From assembly GCA_000969725.1 (NCBI GenBank), contig JXSR01S067569.1: a stretch of 23,608 bases of DNA, one strand, 5' to 3'. This DNA is from Ophiothrix spiculata (lineage: Eukaryota > Echinodermata > Ophiuroidea > Amphilepidida > Ophiotrichidae). Position numbers and translations under genes: made by a program. Below are positions 9,123 through 19,348 of this stretch, one piece after another (positions within the stretch are counted from its first letter, which is position 1; each line of letters starts with the position of its first letter). Below the pieces are notes generated by a model. It worked only from the letters and a program-made list of their open reading frames with translations, was not told the origin of the DNA and did not search any database.

Positions 9123-10098
9123 AAGAACAAATTATTCCATCAGAACCGAGGTAACAGCCTTGGGATAGCAACATCCATTGATGTCCACAATATCTCCTTT
9201 AAAATTATGAAAGACCGCAAACTTTCATGGTTGGAGGGATAACATTAGGACATAGGCAAGCAGGAGCCATGCTTGATATCGTATTAAATATCACATTCAC
9301 ATATCACATTGATTATTCTAACAACGTATTTTAGTGTTTGGTCATGTAATTTCTCGACAGTAATGCTACGGCTTAGAAAGCAATTAAATCGACAATCGTT
9401 TATCTCATAGATACACGTGTCTTTTAAATTGTTTTCTACACAACCAAAAATCTAGATTAAGACATATTTACATTTAAGCAATGCATTAATTCCAAGATTT
9501 ATCCGGTTGAAACTAGTTAATCTTGGCTGCATTAATACACTGCATGTTCCAACCTTGCTTCAAATATTTTATCTTGAAACCTTTAAAGAGCAATTATCTG
9601 ACGCTCTAATTTACTATTGTTTCTGATTAAAAGAGAACAGCTCTGTCACATGCTAATAGAAATGTATTTCAATGCTGAATTATACTGAAACTGTTCACTA
9701 AGAGTTTTAATTATACTTTATTTCTTGTAATGTTCCAAGTCTCGTTAGGTTTACTAATTCTGATTTTCCTACATAATATAAATCCAACCATCCATTTATG
9801 GATGTTTACAAGAATTGTGTACTGCGAAGAAAAAACATCATTCCATTTGTAATACCCCCGGTGTTTGAATATTGTCATGAAATGGGTCTGTGTTACATCT
9901 CAAATTTCCAAATCAGAAATATGCGCTTTTAGAAAAGTTCGTAGGGATGAAACAACATAGCATGGCTTTAATCTATTAGTTTACAAACAATGAATGTTTT
10001 TAAGTGCATTAGTACTAATATTGTCAAGAGGTGAAAGCTAAAATGTTCTATTTACCGAAAATACCGTGAATGATTGGGGAAACCAGAATCCAAATCTA
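9123..10098. other. Non-coding stretch with an ancient copy of the downstream repeat
   Basis: No gene was recognised. Parts resemble the units to the right: 9779-9900 (ATTTATGGATG, AAGAATTGTGTACTG, AAAACATCAT.CCATTT) matches 10475-10560. More weakly, 9545-9780 follows the order of landmarks seen at 11025-11310 (CTTGAAACCT, GCAATTA, CATGCTA). Around 9275-9310, CTTGATATCGT and ACATTCACATAT match 10100-10145. This suggests an older, more decayed unit of the same tandem family. Confidence 0.45.
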
Positions 10099-10670
10099 CG
10101 CTTGATATTGTGTAAAAACATGAACATATTACATTCACATATTATTTAATTATTATACAGATTGTTTCTGCCATACTGCTCTGTCATACTGCTTTTCATG
10201 TTCCATAATGTTATGTCATTAAGTTACTCGAAAAGTAGTGTTACAGATTGTAAAACAATTTAACCGCCTGTTGTTGATTAGAAAGAAGCACATTGTCTGT
10301 ATTTCTAAATGTCATATTAAAGGCAATGGTAAAATGTCAGTAAATTATGTTTCATTGAATTCATCTTGCATCAATCAAAGGGTCTCGGCATTAAAGGTAT
10401 TAAGACAATACGTACATCGATTTAAGATGTATCTAATTGAACTATAATACACAGCATGATAAGAGTTCATCCCTGCATTTATGGATGTATAAAAGAATTG
10501 TATACTTGTTTAAGAAAAACATCTTTCCATTTTGTAATATTTGAATATTATCATGATATAGTGATTGGACTATATCGCATGCGCAATTGCACAAGCCTAG
10601 TGAAATTTAGAACATGTCAGTTTTTACCGAATCAAAATATCGTTGATGAACGGGGAAACCAAACCCCAAT
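10099..10670 (+). repeat. About 550-bp repeat, copy 1 (in unit A)
   Basis: Starts near CTTGATATTGTGT and runs through ATTATACAGATTGTTTCTGCCATACTGCTCT, ACAGATTGTAAAACAATTT and CATTGTCTGTATTTCTAAATG to GGGGAAACC. The same succession of landmarks reappears at 10671-10990, 15017-15538 and 15539-15763. The 69-codon plus-strand frame (10238-10447) and the 74-codon frame (10456-10680) are not kept in the other copies, so they are chance frames. Confidence 0.75.
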
Positions 10671-11000
10671 CTACAGTTGATATCGTGTACATTCACATGT
10701 TATTTGATTATTATACAGATTGTTTCTGCCATACTGCTCTTTTAGTTTCCATCATGTTATGTCATTAATTTACTCAAAAAGTATTGTAACAGATTGTAAA
10801 ATAATTTGACCGCCGATTGTTGATAAATAGAAGCACATTGTCTGTATTTCTAAATGCCAGTAGTAGTAGTAAAATGTCAGTAATTTTTTTTTTCATAGAA
10901 TTAATCTTGTACCAATCAATGGGACTCGACTTGGCATTAGAGGTATTTAGACAATACATCGATTTAAGATGTGTCTGATAAATATCATTATGTGCCATAA
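10671..11000 (+). repeat. About 550-bp repeat, copy 2 (in unit A, partial)
   Basis: Begins with TTGATATCGTGTACATTCACA and repeats the ATTATACAGATTGTTTCTGC, ACAGATTGTAAAATAATTT and CATTGTCTGTATTTCTAAATG blocks of copy 1. It then loses the right half. A short (AGT)n run (10858-10871) replaces GGCAATGGT of the other copies. The sequence 10985-11010 contains the imperfect inverted repeat CATTATGTGC/GCACATTATG. The stretch 10881-11062 is missing from unit B. Confidence 0.7.
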
Positions 11001-11339
11001 TGCACATTATGTGTCCACTATCTTGTCTTGAAACCTCTTAGCAATTAATTTAACACACGCTATACTCCTCTTTTGTTTAATGGTGTCCAACTCTTTCAGC
11101 ATGCTATTAAGACCAGATACATGAACTGTCTGCATCGCTACATTAGATATTAATAGACCGAGGTTATTTAATTGTATTTTTTTCACCAATGAAACATTGA
11201 ATGTTCGAGTATTGTTTTGAAAACGTTTCATTTTTAGTTATTTCTTTCAGTGCTACCTTAATTTTTTATAAGTATACTAAATCTCGATCGGTTTCACTAT
11301 TCTTAATTTCTTGAATTTTTAATCCCACCCGCATAAAAT

Positions 11340-11594
11340 GTTTACTATGTAATCCAGTTATCTGAACAATAATATTACACCTTTTGATATCTAGGGGCTG
11401 GAAATGGTCATTAAAGACACCAGCACACCTGCGTATGTCAATTTTTAAGTATAAGGGGTTTAGGTAATTTGTGAGATGTTTCAGCCTTATATCAATTCAG
11501 GGCCATGAATTCAGAAAGTTTTTACAGTAGTGAATGGCTTAACATTTTAATTTCATGTCAGTAAATGCCTCTTATTGAAGCATATTATATTGAC
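11340..11594 (+). repeat. Best-conserved block of unit A
   Basis: This block and its partner at 16022-16276 differ at only a handful of positions, far fewer than neighbouring parts of the duplication. It includes GGGGCTGGAAATGGTCATTA, AGACACCAGCACACCTGCG, GGCCATGAATTCAGAAAG and GCCTCTTATTGAAGC. It leads straight into the 35-bp tandem repeat. No long frame is shared by both copies. The conservation could reflect gene conversion, a younger insertion present in both, or a constrained non-coding element. Confidence 0.6.
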
Positions 11595-11682
11595 AGCCAC
11601 AAGGCCGTATATGCGCGGGCATCAAAAGAGCCACAAGGCCGTATATATGCGCGGGCATCAAAATAGCCACAAGGCCGTATTT
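11595..11682 (+). repeat. Tandem repeat, 2.5 units of about 35 bp (unit A)
   Basis: Units start with AGCCACAAGGCCGTAT at 11595, 11629 and 11665. The first two continue ATGCGCGGGCATCAAAA, with 34 and 36 bp periods that differ by one TA. The third is truncated after GTATTT. The block is GC-richer than its surroundings. Confidence 0.85.
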
Positions 11683-11704
11683 GTTTTTATATTTTGTCAG
11701 TGTT

Positions 11705-12354
11705 ATATATTCTCTTGTCCAGTTCATATATATTATTTGCCATCTTGTCAATTGAACGTATTATTTTGGTATACTAATAATTAAATTGACTCCTTCCACT
11801 CTACGAATGTTTGTTCTTGTATTTCAAACAATGAAGCTATAATTACATTTATTTTTATGATCAACAAAGGGCTGCACTAAAATTACCATTAAGTTTGAAA
11901 AAATAACTAGTCATGAAGGTTGGTTGTAGTGAATAGAAAATGAAAAATCCCTATATAAAACGTGCAAAATCAGAAGAGTAATCTTATGTTTCGTATATAA
12001 CTTTCATTTATACGTAATGTCATCTTCATTTAAGGACAAGAACAGTAACAAAAGATATCTACACATTTCATTAAAGCTTAAATCAACCGTCGAGACGCGT
12101 CGTTAATTTAAGTGAGCATATAGCAAGCTGGATATAAGATACCGCTATTGATAGTCAATGGAAAATTGTCAGACTGTAATTATTGATAACGGTCATGTGG
12201 CTATCAATACGTTAACTGTGTGCATGATGTTTTTATTGATGCTCTACATAATAGGCTAATTACATCAACGTTAGGTGCGTGCCCTGAATTATTGCATTTG
12301 CTCCGTATATGGTACAATAAAGTTAAATTCTAAAACTACTTTCATGTTTTAACG
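11705..12354. other. 650-bp segment present only in unit A
   Basis: In unit B the flanks are joined directly (CAGTGTTG/TAATTTTAAG near 16390). I find no clear terminal inverted repeat or target duplication at the two edges, so insertion in A and deletion from B cannot be told apart. The segment holds no gene. Small features are an inverted CTATTGATAG/CTATCAATA pair around 12143-12210 and a CpG cluster CGTCGAGACGCGTCG near 12090. Confidence 0.6.
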
Positions 12355-13768
12355 TAATTTTAAGTTCAAGCAAGAGCAAGCTTGTGCCGTACAGTATTAC
12401 GTCTTTTTGATAAAATTCGAAACTTTCGGTAATGTTTTGAATATTGTGGCACTTTCACCACGACTTTAATGATAATAACACCATTATAATTAATTCATTA
12501 TGGTTTTTATTTCTAGTATCATTTGTTCGTCACAAACCTGAGAGAAAACTTTGTTTCGAGAGTGTTTGCATAGAATATCAAATACCCTTTGATATCAACA
12601 CATGTAACCATCATGAAAATAAATAAATGCAATAAGAATTCCATGTCTTTTCTCTACAGAAATAAATGATATACAATTCATTTAGACTTTTGAAAGGACT
12701 GATTAGTTGCATTAGAAACATGTCTCTGCGCATTGATATGAAACGTATAACATATATTTTGCACCTTAGTATGTATCGAAGGAACCATACAGAAAGCTAT
12801 ATATAGTGTGGATGAAATAATAATGTCATTTTATATACAGTCAAAAGTCATTGGTGTCGTAGTTACACGATGCTCTTAGAAGAAGATGCTTACTTCATGC
12901 ACCTGGTACCTGGAATACAAGAAATGTTGTCATTTAAACACATAAAATCATTGTTTTTGATTAAGTGCTTGATTTTATTCAGAAATATATGATAATGGAT
13001 GCTTAATTATGAAATTTATCTTGAACTTGGTTCGAATTTTTTTGTTTAACGTTGTGTGTTTCTGTGTCTTAATGAAAGTTACGAATTATGAAAAGCAAAC
13101 AATTGTGTTTCTTCAGTAAAACCTTGAGAGTATCACGGAAACGTTCCATAATACATCCAATTAGAGGTTTCCGAATACTTAGAAAAACGTGGTTTACATA
13201 ATTGCATTAGCCTTATATGCATGTGGAACATCCTTTGTATTTGTGAACGTTAGATAAGTAATGGTGTGTTGCATAATAACCGGTAAACCACTTCAGCCAC
13301 AAGTGCTCTTAAATGCAAGCAAAATCCAGAGAGCATTAACCGCTTACTTTATAGACATGGAATCTTGATTTTGAAAAATGATAAGGCTTCATGTAAGCCG
13401 AATTTAAATAGCAAATGTCTTAATTTTCATTAGCACTGCAAGTCAGTGCCATAAAATCATATATTCCCAAAAAAATGTATTGACCAATTTGGAATTTTTT
13501 TAAGCTAAAAGAATTCCTCAAAAAAGTAAGAAAATATTTCCTAATACTACCGATTTAGATGACATTATATATTCTACAAGATTTACCAGATTTTTGCTAA
13601 AGATATTTTAACTAGACAAAAAATTGCAAAAAATGTTGATGAGACTCTCAAAACATGTTCTTTGTTTGTGATATTACAATGACCAAACCTTAGAATTATA
13701 GACAGGGTAATAAAGCTTAATTTTAATTATCAGAGACATACAATAACGAAACTTTGAAAAAATAATGA
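12355..13768. other. Unit A non-coding body, shared with unit B
   Basis: Closely matches 16391-17880. The 60-codon frame at 12444-12626 is not maintained in B. Contains the hairpin at 13129-13180, listed separately. Unit B has two extra pieces relative to this stretch, about 60 bp at 17037-17100 and about 43 bp at 17733-17776. Confidence 0.6.
13129..13180. repeat. Hairpin conserved in both duplication units
   Basis: AGTATCACGGAAAC (13129-13142) is the inverted partner of GTTTCCGAATACTT (13167-13180) with a 24-nt loop. The same arms and loop occur in unit B at about 17188-17239. Both arms are intact in the two units. Confidence 0.55.
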
Positions 13769-13904
13769 ATTTGAAAAAAAAATAAGATCGCCCTCGATTT
13801 TTTTGGCCACCAAGTGAAGCGTATGGTAAAGTTATACAAACACATAAAAGGGCGGAGAAAATTCACTTTGCGTTTTTGCGCTGACGAGCAATAACCAAAT
13901 GTTA

Positions 13905-13918
13905 GGTCCATATGGACC
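13905..13918. repeat. Perfect palindrome GGTCCATATGGACC (unit A)
   Basis: A 14-bp perfect palindrome followed by a C run. It is conserved without change at 18353-18366 in unit B. The surrounding 13800-13960 block (GCCACCAAGTGAAGCGTATGG, GACGAGCAATAACCAAATG) is also well conserved between the units. Confidence 0.6.
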
Positions 13919-14615
13919 CCCTTCTTGACCACTTAAGTGTTAAGGATGTTCCTGAGAAATTAGAGCAATTTTGTATTTGACCGATCTTTGTAGCTTCTAA
14001 AGAGGTCTTTATAGTCAAGCAGATTCCGTCAAATTAAGTCGAAATTTTGAGGTCAGTTTTCTTCTATAATCCTCGGGCCATTTCTTGACAGAATCAATGA
14101 AGCGCTCGTCTTCAGTTTATTTGCTGAGGATATGCGAATAGAAGCAACAAAGCTAGACAAGTGAATCAAGTAACTAGCAAGAATGCTAGATTTTCATCCT
14201 TTTTTTCTTACAAAACACTTGCTGAATGGATAACACATACCATTTTGTGTTTATAAGTAGTGCTTAATAGTAAAAGCTTCACTGATGTTTTTGAAGACAT
14301 ATCTTCTAATTAAAACATGGTGCTTGCTATCGTAGACAGAAAGTAGTTGTAAGTATGGTTACAAATTCGATACTTAATGTTTAAGGGGGGAAGCTTTCTG
14401 GTAATGTATACTTTTATTAACTTTAAGCACTTTGTTAAAAAGTTATGGTACAAAATAAACTTGCAAAAACGTAAAATTGAGTAAGGTGCTTTCCCCCTTT
14501 AACCCTACACATTTCCTTGTCTCTATGATTGCAAGGACTATACTATGCGGATATAAGTTTCAAATACGATTCTGCTGCTTGATTAAAATGATTATTACTT
14601 ATAGAACTCGTTCAC

Positions 14616-14665
14616 TGTGTGTGTTTTTTGTTTGTTTGATTTGTTTGTTTGTTTGTTTGTTTTTT
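14616..14665 (+). repeat. (GTTT)n microsatellite, expanded in unit A
   Basis: A run of GTTT units with a short GTGT lead and one GATT interruption. The matching place in unit B (about 18925-18948) has only about two units, so the tract changed length after the duplication. Confidence 0.8.
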
Positions 14666-14722
14666 GCTGTTTTTCCTATATACTTAGATCATTTAATTTC
14701 ACCAAATACAAATAACATCTAA

Positions 14723-15002
14723 AGGGCTCTGTCTAACATCAACTGATAGAGCTGAAGGCTCTGTCAGACATCACCGTATATAGCAAAACGTACAAAAAAA
14801 ACCATATTGAACGTGTGCTAAACGGACCACCACGTATGAATAACGAATTAAACGTATATATAACGGACAGACCGTATGGATAACGCATTGAACGTACTTT
14901 TAACAAACAATTGACGAACAACAATGCATAAAACAGAACAATAATGGGATAAAGTACGTTGGGCGTACGTTTTGCTCTATACGATGATGTGTGACAGAGC
15001 CT
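14723..15002. mobile_element. PIF/Harbinger-like MITE in unit A
   Basis: The left end AGGGCTCTGTC and right end GACAGAGCCT are inverted. A longer inverted match is seen from the nested left end at 14757 (GGCTCTGTCAGACATCACCG...) against the right end (GTACGTTTTGCTCTATACG...GACAGAGCC), about 37 bp per arm. TAA lies just outside both ends (14720-14722 and 15003-15005), the 3-bp TWA target duplication typical of PIF/Harbinger elements. The interior repeats CGTAT(G)NATAACG(A/C)ATT(A/G)AACGTA several times. At 280 bp it encodes no transposase. The doubled left end suggests an internal duplication of about 34 bp. Confidence 0.72.
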
Positions 15003-15016
15003 TAACATACGCATAA

Positions 15017-15538
15017 CATACTGCTTTTCAATTTCCATCATGTTATGTTAAAGTAGTGTTACAGATTATAAAACATTTTACCCGCCAATCGTTGATTAGA
15101 AAAAAGCACATTGAATGTGTTTCTAAATGTCATTTTAAAGGCAAAAATGTCAGCAAATTATATGTCATTGAGTTCATCTTGCATCAATCAATAGGACTCA
15201 TCATTAGAGGCATTTAGACAACACATCGTTTGAAGATGTATCTGATTGAAAATATAGTATGTACTAAAACACACAGAATGATAAGAGTCCAACCCTACAT
15301 ACATTTATAGATGTATAAAAGAATTGTGTACTGCTTTAAGAAAAACATCTGTCCATTTTGTAATATCTTCATAATAACATGATATAGTTCTATGTTATAC
15401 TATACCTGATTGGACTAAATATATTGCATGCGCAATTGCGCAAGCATTCTCGAAACTTTTTAACTTTTTCTATTGTTCCAAGGCGAAGCCGAGTGATATT
15501 AGAACATGTCAGTTTTATCGAATCAAAATACCGTTGAT
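15017..15538 (+). repeat. About 550-bp repeat, copy 3 (in unit B)
   Basis: Equivalent to copy 1 (10185-10670). Shared blocks include CATACTGCTTTTCA, ACAGATTATAAAACATTTT, GTTGATTAGAAA, CATCTTGCATCAATCAA and AAGAATTGTGTACTG. It has a local insertion around 15450-15490 (GGCGAAGCCGAGTG) not seen in copy 1. Confidence 0.75.
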
Positions 15539-15763
15539 TCACATATTATTTGATTATCAAAAGATCGTTTCTACCATACTGCTTTTCATTTTTTCAAATC
15601 ATGTTATGTCATTAATGTACTCAAAAAAGTAGTGATACAGATTGTAAAACAATTTAACCGCTCGTCGTTGGTTAGATAGAAGTACATTGTCTGTATTTCT
15701 AAGCGATTTTTCGCAGAGCTAAATGTCATGTTAATGGCAATAGTAAAATGTCAGCAAATTATG
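15539..15763 (+). repeat. About 550-bp repeat, copy 4 (in unit B, partial)
   Basis: Equivalent to copy 2. Contains CATACTGCTTTTCATTTT, ACAGATTGTAAAACAATTT and CATTGTCTGTATTTCTAA. At 15702-15721 a 20-bp piece (GCGATTTTTCGCAGAG with CTAA on either side) interrupts the otherwise continuous CTAAATGTCATG found in the other three copies. Confidence 0.7.
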
Positions 15764-16276
15764 TACTCCTCTTTTCTATTGCTATAAAGACCAAGCATTA
15801 AAATGTTTGCATCGCTACATTAGATACTAATAGACCGAGGTTTTTTAATTTAATTTTAATTTTCTCACCAATGAAGCTTTGAATGTTCGAGTATTGTTTT
15901 GAACATGTTTTATTTTTAGTTTTTAGTTTCAGTGCTACCTTATTTTTTATTAGTATTCTAAATATCGATCGGTTTCACGATTCTTAATTTCTTGCATTTT
16001 TAATCCCACCCGCATTAAAATGTTTACTATGTAATCCAGTATGTCTGAACAATATTATTACACCTTTTGATTTCTAGGGGCTGGAAATGGTCATTAAAGA
16101 CACCAGCACACCTGCGTATGTCAATTTTAAGTATAAGGGGATTAGGTATTTTGTGAGATGTTTCAGCCTTATACCAATTCAGGGCCATGAATTCAGAAAG
16201 TTTTTACAGTAGTGAACGGCTTAACATTTTAATTTCATGTCAGTAAATGCCTCTTATTGAAGCATATTATATTGAC

Positions 16277-16366
16277 AGCCACAAGGCCGTATATATGCGC
16301 GGGCATCAAAAGAGCCACAAGGCCGTATATATGCGCGGGTATCAATAGAGCCACAATGCCGTATTT
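16277..16366 (+). repeat. Tandem repeat, 2.5 units of 36 bp (unit B)
   Basis: Units start with AGCCACAA at 16277, 16313 and 16349, with a regular 36-bp period and ATATATGCGCGGG(C/T)ATCAA in the first two. The same number of units, with the same truncation of the last, is seen at 11595-11682. The array therefore predates the segmental duplication. Confidence 0.85.
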
Positions 16367-16390
16367 TGTTTTTAAACTTGGTCAGTGTTG

Positions 16391-17880
16391 TAATTTTAAG
16401 TACAAGTAAGAGCAAGCTTGTGCCGTATTACGTCTTTTTGATAAAATTCGAAACTTTCGGTAATGTTTTGAATATTGTGGCACTTTCACCACGACTTTAA
16501 TGTTAATAACACCATTATAATTAATTTATTATGGTTTTTATTTCTAGTATCACTTGTTTGTCACAAACCTGAGAAGAAAACTTTGTTTCGACAGTGTTTG
16601 CATAGAATATCAAATACCCTTTGATACAACACATGTAACCATCATAAATATAAATAATTGCAATAAGAATTCCATGTCTTTTTTCTACAGAAATAAATGA
16701 TATACAATTCATTTAGATTTTTGAAAGGACTGTTTATGGAACTTATAACATATATTTTGCACCTTAGTATGTATCGAAAGAACCATACAGTAAACTATAT
16801 ATAGTATGGATGAAATAATAATGTCATTATATATATAGTCAAAAGTCATTGGTGTCATAGTTACACGATTCTCTTAGAAGAAGATGCTTTATTTCAGGCA
16901 CCTGGTACCTGGAATACAAGAAATGTTGTCATTTAAACACATAAAATCATTGTTTTTTGCTTAAGTGCTTGATTTTATTCAGAGATACATGATAATGGAT
17001 GCTTAATTATGAAATTTATCTTGAACTTGGTTCGTTAAAGGACATTTTACATTGTTGAATCACGTTTAAAACATTTTTCATAAATAAAGCAACAATTTTT
17101 TCGTTTTACGTTATGTGTTTCTTTGTCTTAATGAAAGTTACGAATTATGAAAAGCAAACAATTACTTTTCTTCAGTAGTACCTGGAGAGTATCACGGAAA
17201 CGTTCCATAATACATCCAATTAGAGGTTTCCGAATACTTGAAAAACGTGGTTTACATAATTGCATTAGCATTACATGCATTCTCCGCATTTGTGAACGTT
17301 AGATAAGTAGGGGTGTGTTGCATAATAACCGGTAAACCACTTCAGACACAAGTGCTCTTAAATGCAAGCAGAATCCAAAGAGCATTAACCGCTTACTTTA
17401 TAGACATGGAATCTTGATTTTGACAAATAATAAGGCTTCATGTAAGCCGAATTTAAATAGCAAATTTCTTAATTTTCATTAACACTGCAAGTCAGTACCA
17501 TAAAATCATATATTCCCGAAAAAATGTATTGACCCATTTGGACCAATATTTTAAAGCTAACAAAATTCCTCAAAAAAGTAAGGAAATACGGTATTACCTA
17601 CATTGTACATTGAACTACCGATTTATTTCACAAGATTTACCAGATTTTTGCAATAGATATTTCAACTAGACAAAATATGGCAAGAAAATATTGTGAGACT
17701 CTCAAAACATGTTCTTTGTTTGTGATATTACAATGCTCCGACCATTTAAGGTAAGGAATGTCTAAACACTGAACCATGACCAAACCTTATTATTATAGAC
17801 AGGGTAGTAAAGCTTATTTTCTAACAACATAGTTTTAATTATCAGAGACATACAGTATCGAAACTTTGAAAAAATAATGA
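16391..17880. other. Unit B non-coding body, shared with unit A
   Basis: Closely matches 12355-13768, with insertions at 17037-17100 (after GAACTTGGTTCG) and 17733-17776. The minus-strand frame at 16521-16712 is not kept in A. No gene is supported. Confidence 0.6.
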
Positions 17881-18246
17881 CACCGAAAAAGCGCTTTTGC
17901 GAAAGAATTTTACGTTGAAACACTGGTCACAGGAAACGTACTTCAAAAGAACTGAATTACAGAAAAATATTTAAAATCGAACAAACCGGTTCAAAATGGC
18001 GGCCTAAAAAAACATTTGTAGTGTCGCGACAAAAATTTCCCGCTAAAAATTGAAAACACACTTCCCAATGGAATTTGTCAATAAAATTTGGCTCATATTT
18101 GCAGTATGTAGGTACAAATACATTTCTGAAATAAAATCTGAAAAAAATTGTCCAGTTATGATTTTATGGGGAAAACAATTTTTTTCTAAAATGATTATTT
18201 ATGGTAATAAGCATAGGAAGGGGTGGGTTTATTTATTTGTTTAGGG
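17881..18246. other. 366-bp segment present only in unit B
   Basis: It replaces about 32 bp of A (13769-13800) between AAAAAATAATGA and TTTTTTGCCACCAAGTG. It contains CAAAATGGCGGCC near 17993, similar to CAAAATGGCGAC in the first TTAA MITE. It also has AAAAGCGCTTTT and the GC-rich GTGTCGCGAC. No terminal inverted repeat or target duplication was found. The 64-codon frame at 18050-18244 has no recognisable product. It may be a decayed transposon fragment. Confidence 0.55.
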
Positions 18247-18352
18247 TTTTTTGCCACCAAGTGAAGCGTATGGTAAAATTAGACAAATACATAGAAGGGC
18301 GGTGAAAAATTTACTTAACGTTTTTTCACTGACGAGCAATAACCAAATGTTA

Positions 18353-18366
18353 GGTCCATATGGACC
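18353..18366. repeat. Perfect palindrome GGTCCATATGGACC (unit B)
   Basis: Unchanged counterpart of 13905-13918 in unit A, again followed by a C run and CTTGACCA. Confidence 0.6.
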
Positions 18367-19006
18367 CCCTCTTGACCATTTAAATGTTAAGGATGTTCCT
18401 CTGAAATTAGAGCAATTTTGTATTTGACCGATCTTTGTACCTTATAAAGAGGTCTTTATATTCAAGTGGATTCCATCAAATTAAGTCGAAAAGAGGTCAG
18501 TTTTCTTCTATAATCCTCTGGCCATTTCATGACAGGATCAATGAAGCACTTGTCTCCAGTTTATCTGTTGAGGATATGCGAATAGAAGCGACAACACTGG
18601 ATAAGTGAATCAAGTAACTAGCAAGACTGCTAGATTTTCATTCCTTTTTTTTTTCTTACAAAACTTATACTTGTTGAATGAGTAAGACATATCATTCTGT
18701 AATTAGAAATAGTGCTTATTAGTTAAAGCTTCACTGATTTTTTTTGAAGAAATTCCTTCTAATTAAAAAAGGGTGCTTGCTATCGTATGGTTACAAATTC
18801 GATACTTAACACTTAACCCTATATATTTCATTGTCACTATGATTTGATTGGACTATTACTAAAAATGCGGATATAAATTTTTAAAAAGCTGATTGATTAA
18901 AATGATTATACTTAGAGAACTCGTTCACTTTGTTTGTTTTTTCGCTGTTTTTCCTATATATTTTGATTTTGATCTTTAAATTTCACCAAATACAAATAAC
19001 ATCTAA

Positions 19007-19230
19007 AAGGCTCTGTCAAACACCAACGGATAGACCGTAACATACGCATAACAAACGTACAAAAGTATCATTTACTGAGCGTGCGTCAAAAGGATACCAC
19101 TGCACGGATAACGAATTGAACGTACTTCTAACGAACACATGACGAGCAACAATGTATAAAACAAGACAAAAGTGGGATTATGTACGTTATGTGGACGTTT
19201 GGCTCTATACGGTGATTTGTGACTGAGCCC
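19007..19230. mobile_element. PIF/Harbinger-like MITE in unit B
   Basis: The left end AAGGCTCTGTCA and right end TGACTGAGCCC are imperfectly inverted. TAA flanks both sides (19004-19006 and 19231-19233), as for the copy in unit A. At 224 bp it is shorter than the A copy (280 bp) and lacks its doubled left end. It retains CACGGATAACGAATTGAACG inside. It also contains TAACATACGCATAAC (19030-19044), which in unit A lies just outside the element (15003-15017), so the two copies have been rearranged differently at their edges. Confidence 0.7.
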
Positions 19231-19348
19231 TAATGTATAAGCTATTATAATGAACGAGGAAAAATAGCAAAGTACTTCTATTATCTCGGAAATTACAAAA
19301 GTTGTAACATACTTTTACAATCACAAGAATCTAATTTTTGTTTATATT

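Larger units (their letters stand above)
10185..15005 (+). repeat. Segmental tandem duplication, unit A
   Basis: Unit A is colinear with unit B (15017-19233) in the same orientation. Matching anchors are 10185-10330 with 15017-15145, 10690-10880 with 15539-15763, 11063-11704 with 15764-16389, 12355-13035 with 16391-17033, 13040-13768 with 17100-17880, 13801-14719 with 18247-19003, and the MITEs at the right ends. Unit A carries 650 bp (11705-12354) that B lacks. Both units end with a Harbinger-like MITE, and the next unit starts within about 15 bp, so the arrangement is head-to-tail. No conserved open frame spans the two units: frames in one are broken in the other, which argues against coding. 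Confidence 0.88.
15017..19233 (+). repeat. Segmental tandem duplication, unit B
   Basis: Second, same-orientation copy of unit A. It lacks 10881-11062 and 11705-12354 of A. It carries its own extra pieces at 17037-17100, 17733-17776 and 17881-18246. Divergence varies along the unit: 16022-16330 is nearly identical to A, whereas 18650-18960 is clearly more diverged. The unit ends at the TAA following its MITE (19231-19233), and the sequence after that is unrelated to unit A. Confidence 0.88.

Noticed and set aside
11575..11784. 69-codon frame with internal HK/RGHQ-type repeats
   Set aside because: The protein repeats simply follow the 35-bp DNA tandem units. The period is 34 then 36 bp in unit A, so the frame is not kept unit to unit.
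13031..13041. GGTTCGAATTT resembling a tRNA B box
   Set aside because: No A box or cloverleaf upstream, and the match is broken in unit B.
14739..15041. 100-codon minus-strand open frame
   Set aside because: Lies across the Harbinger-like MITE and the unit junction. The unit B copy does not keep the frame, and no transposase motif is present.
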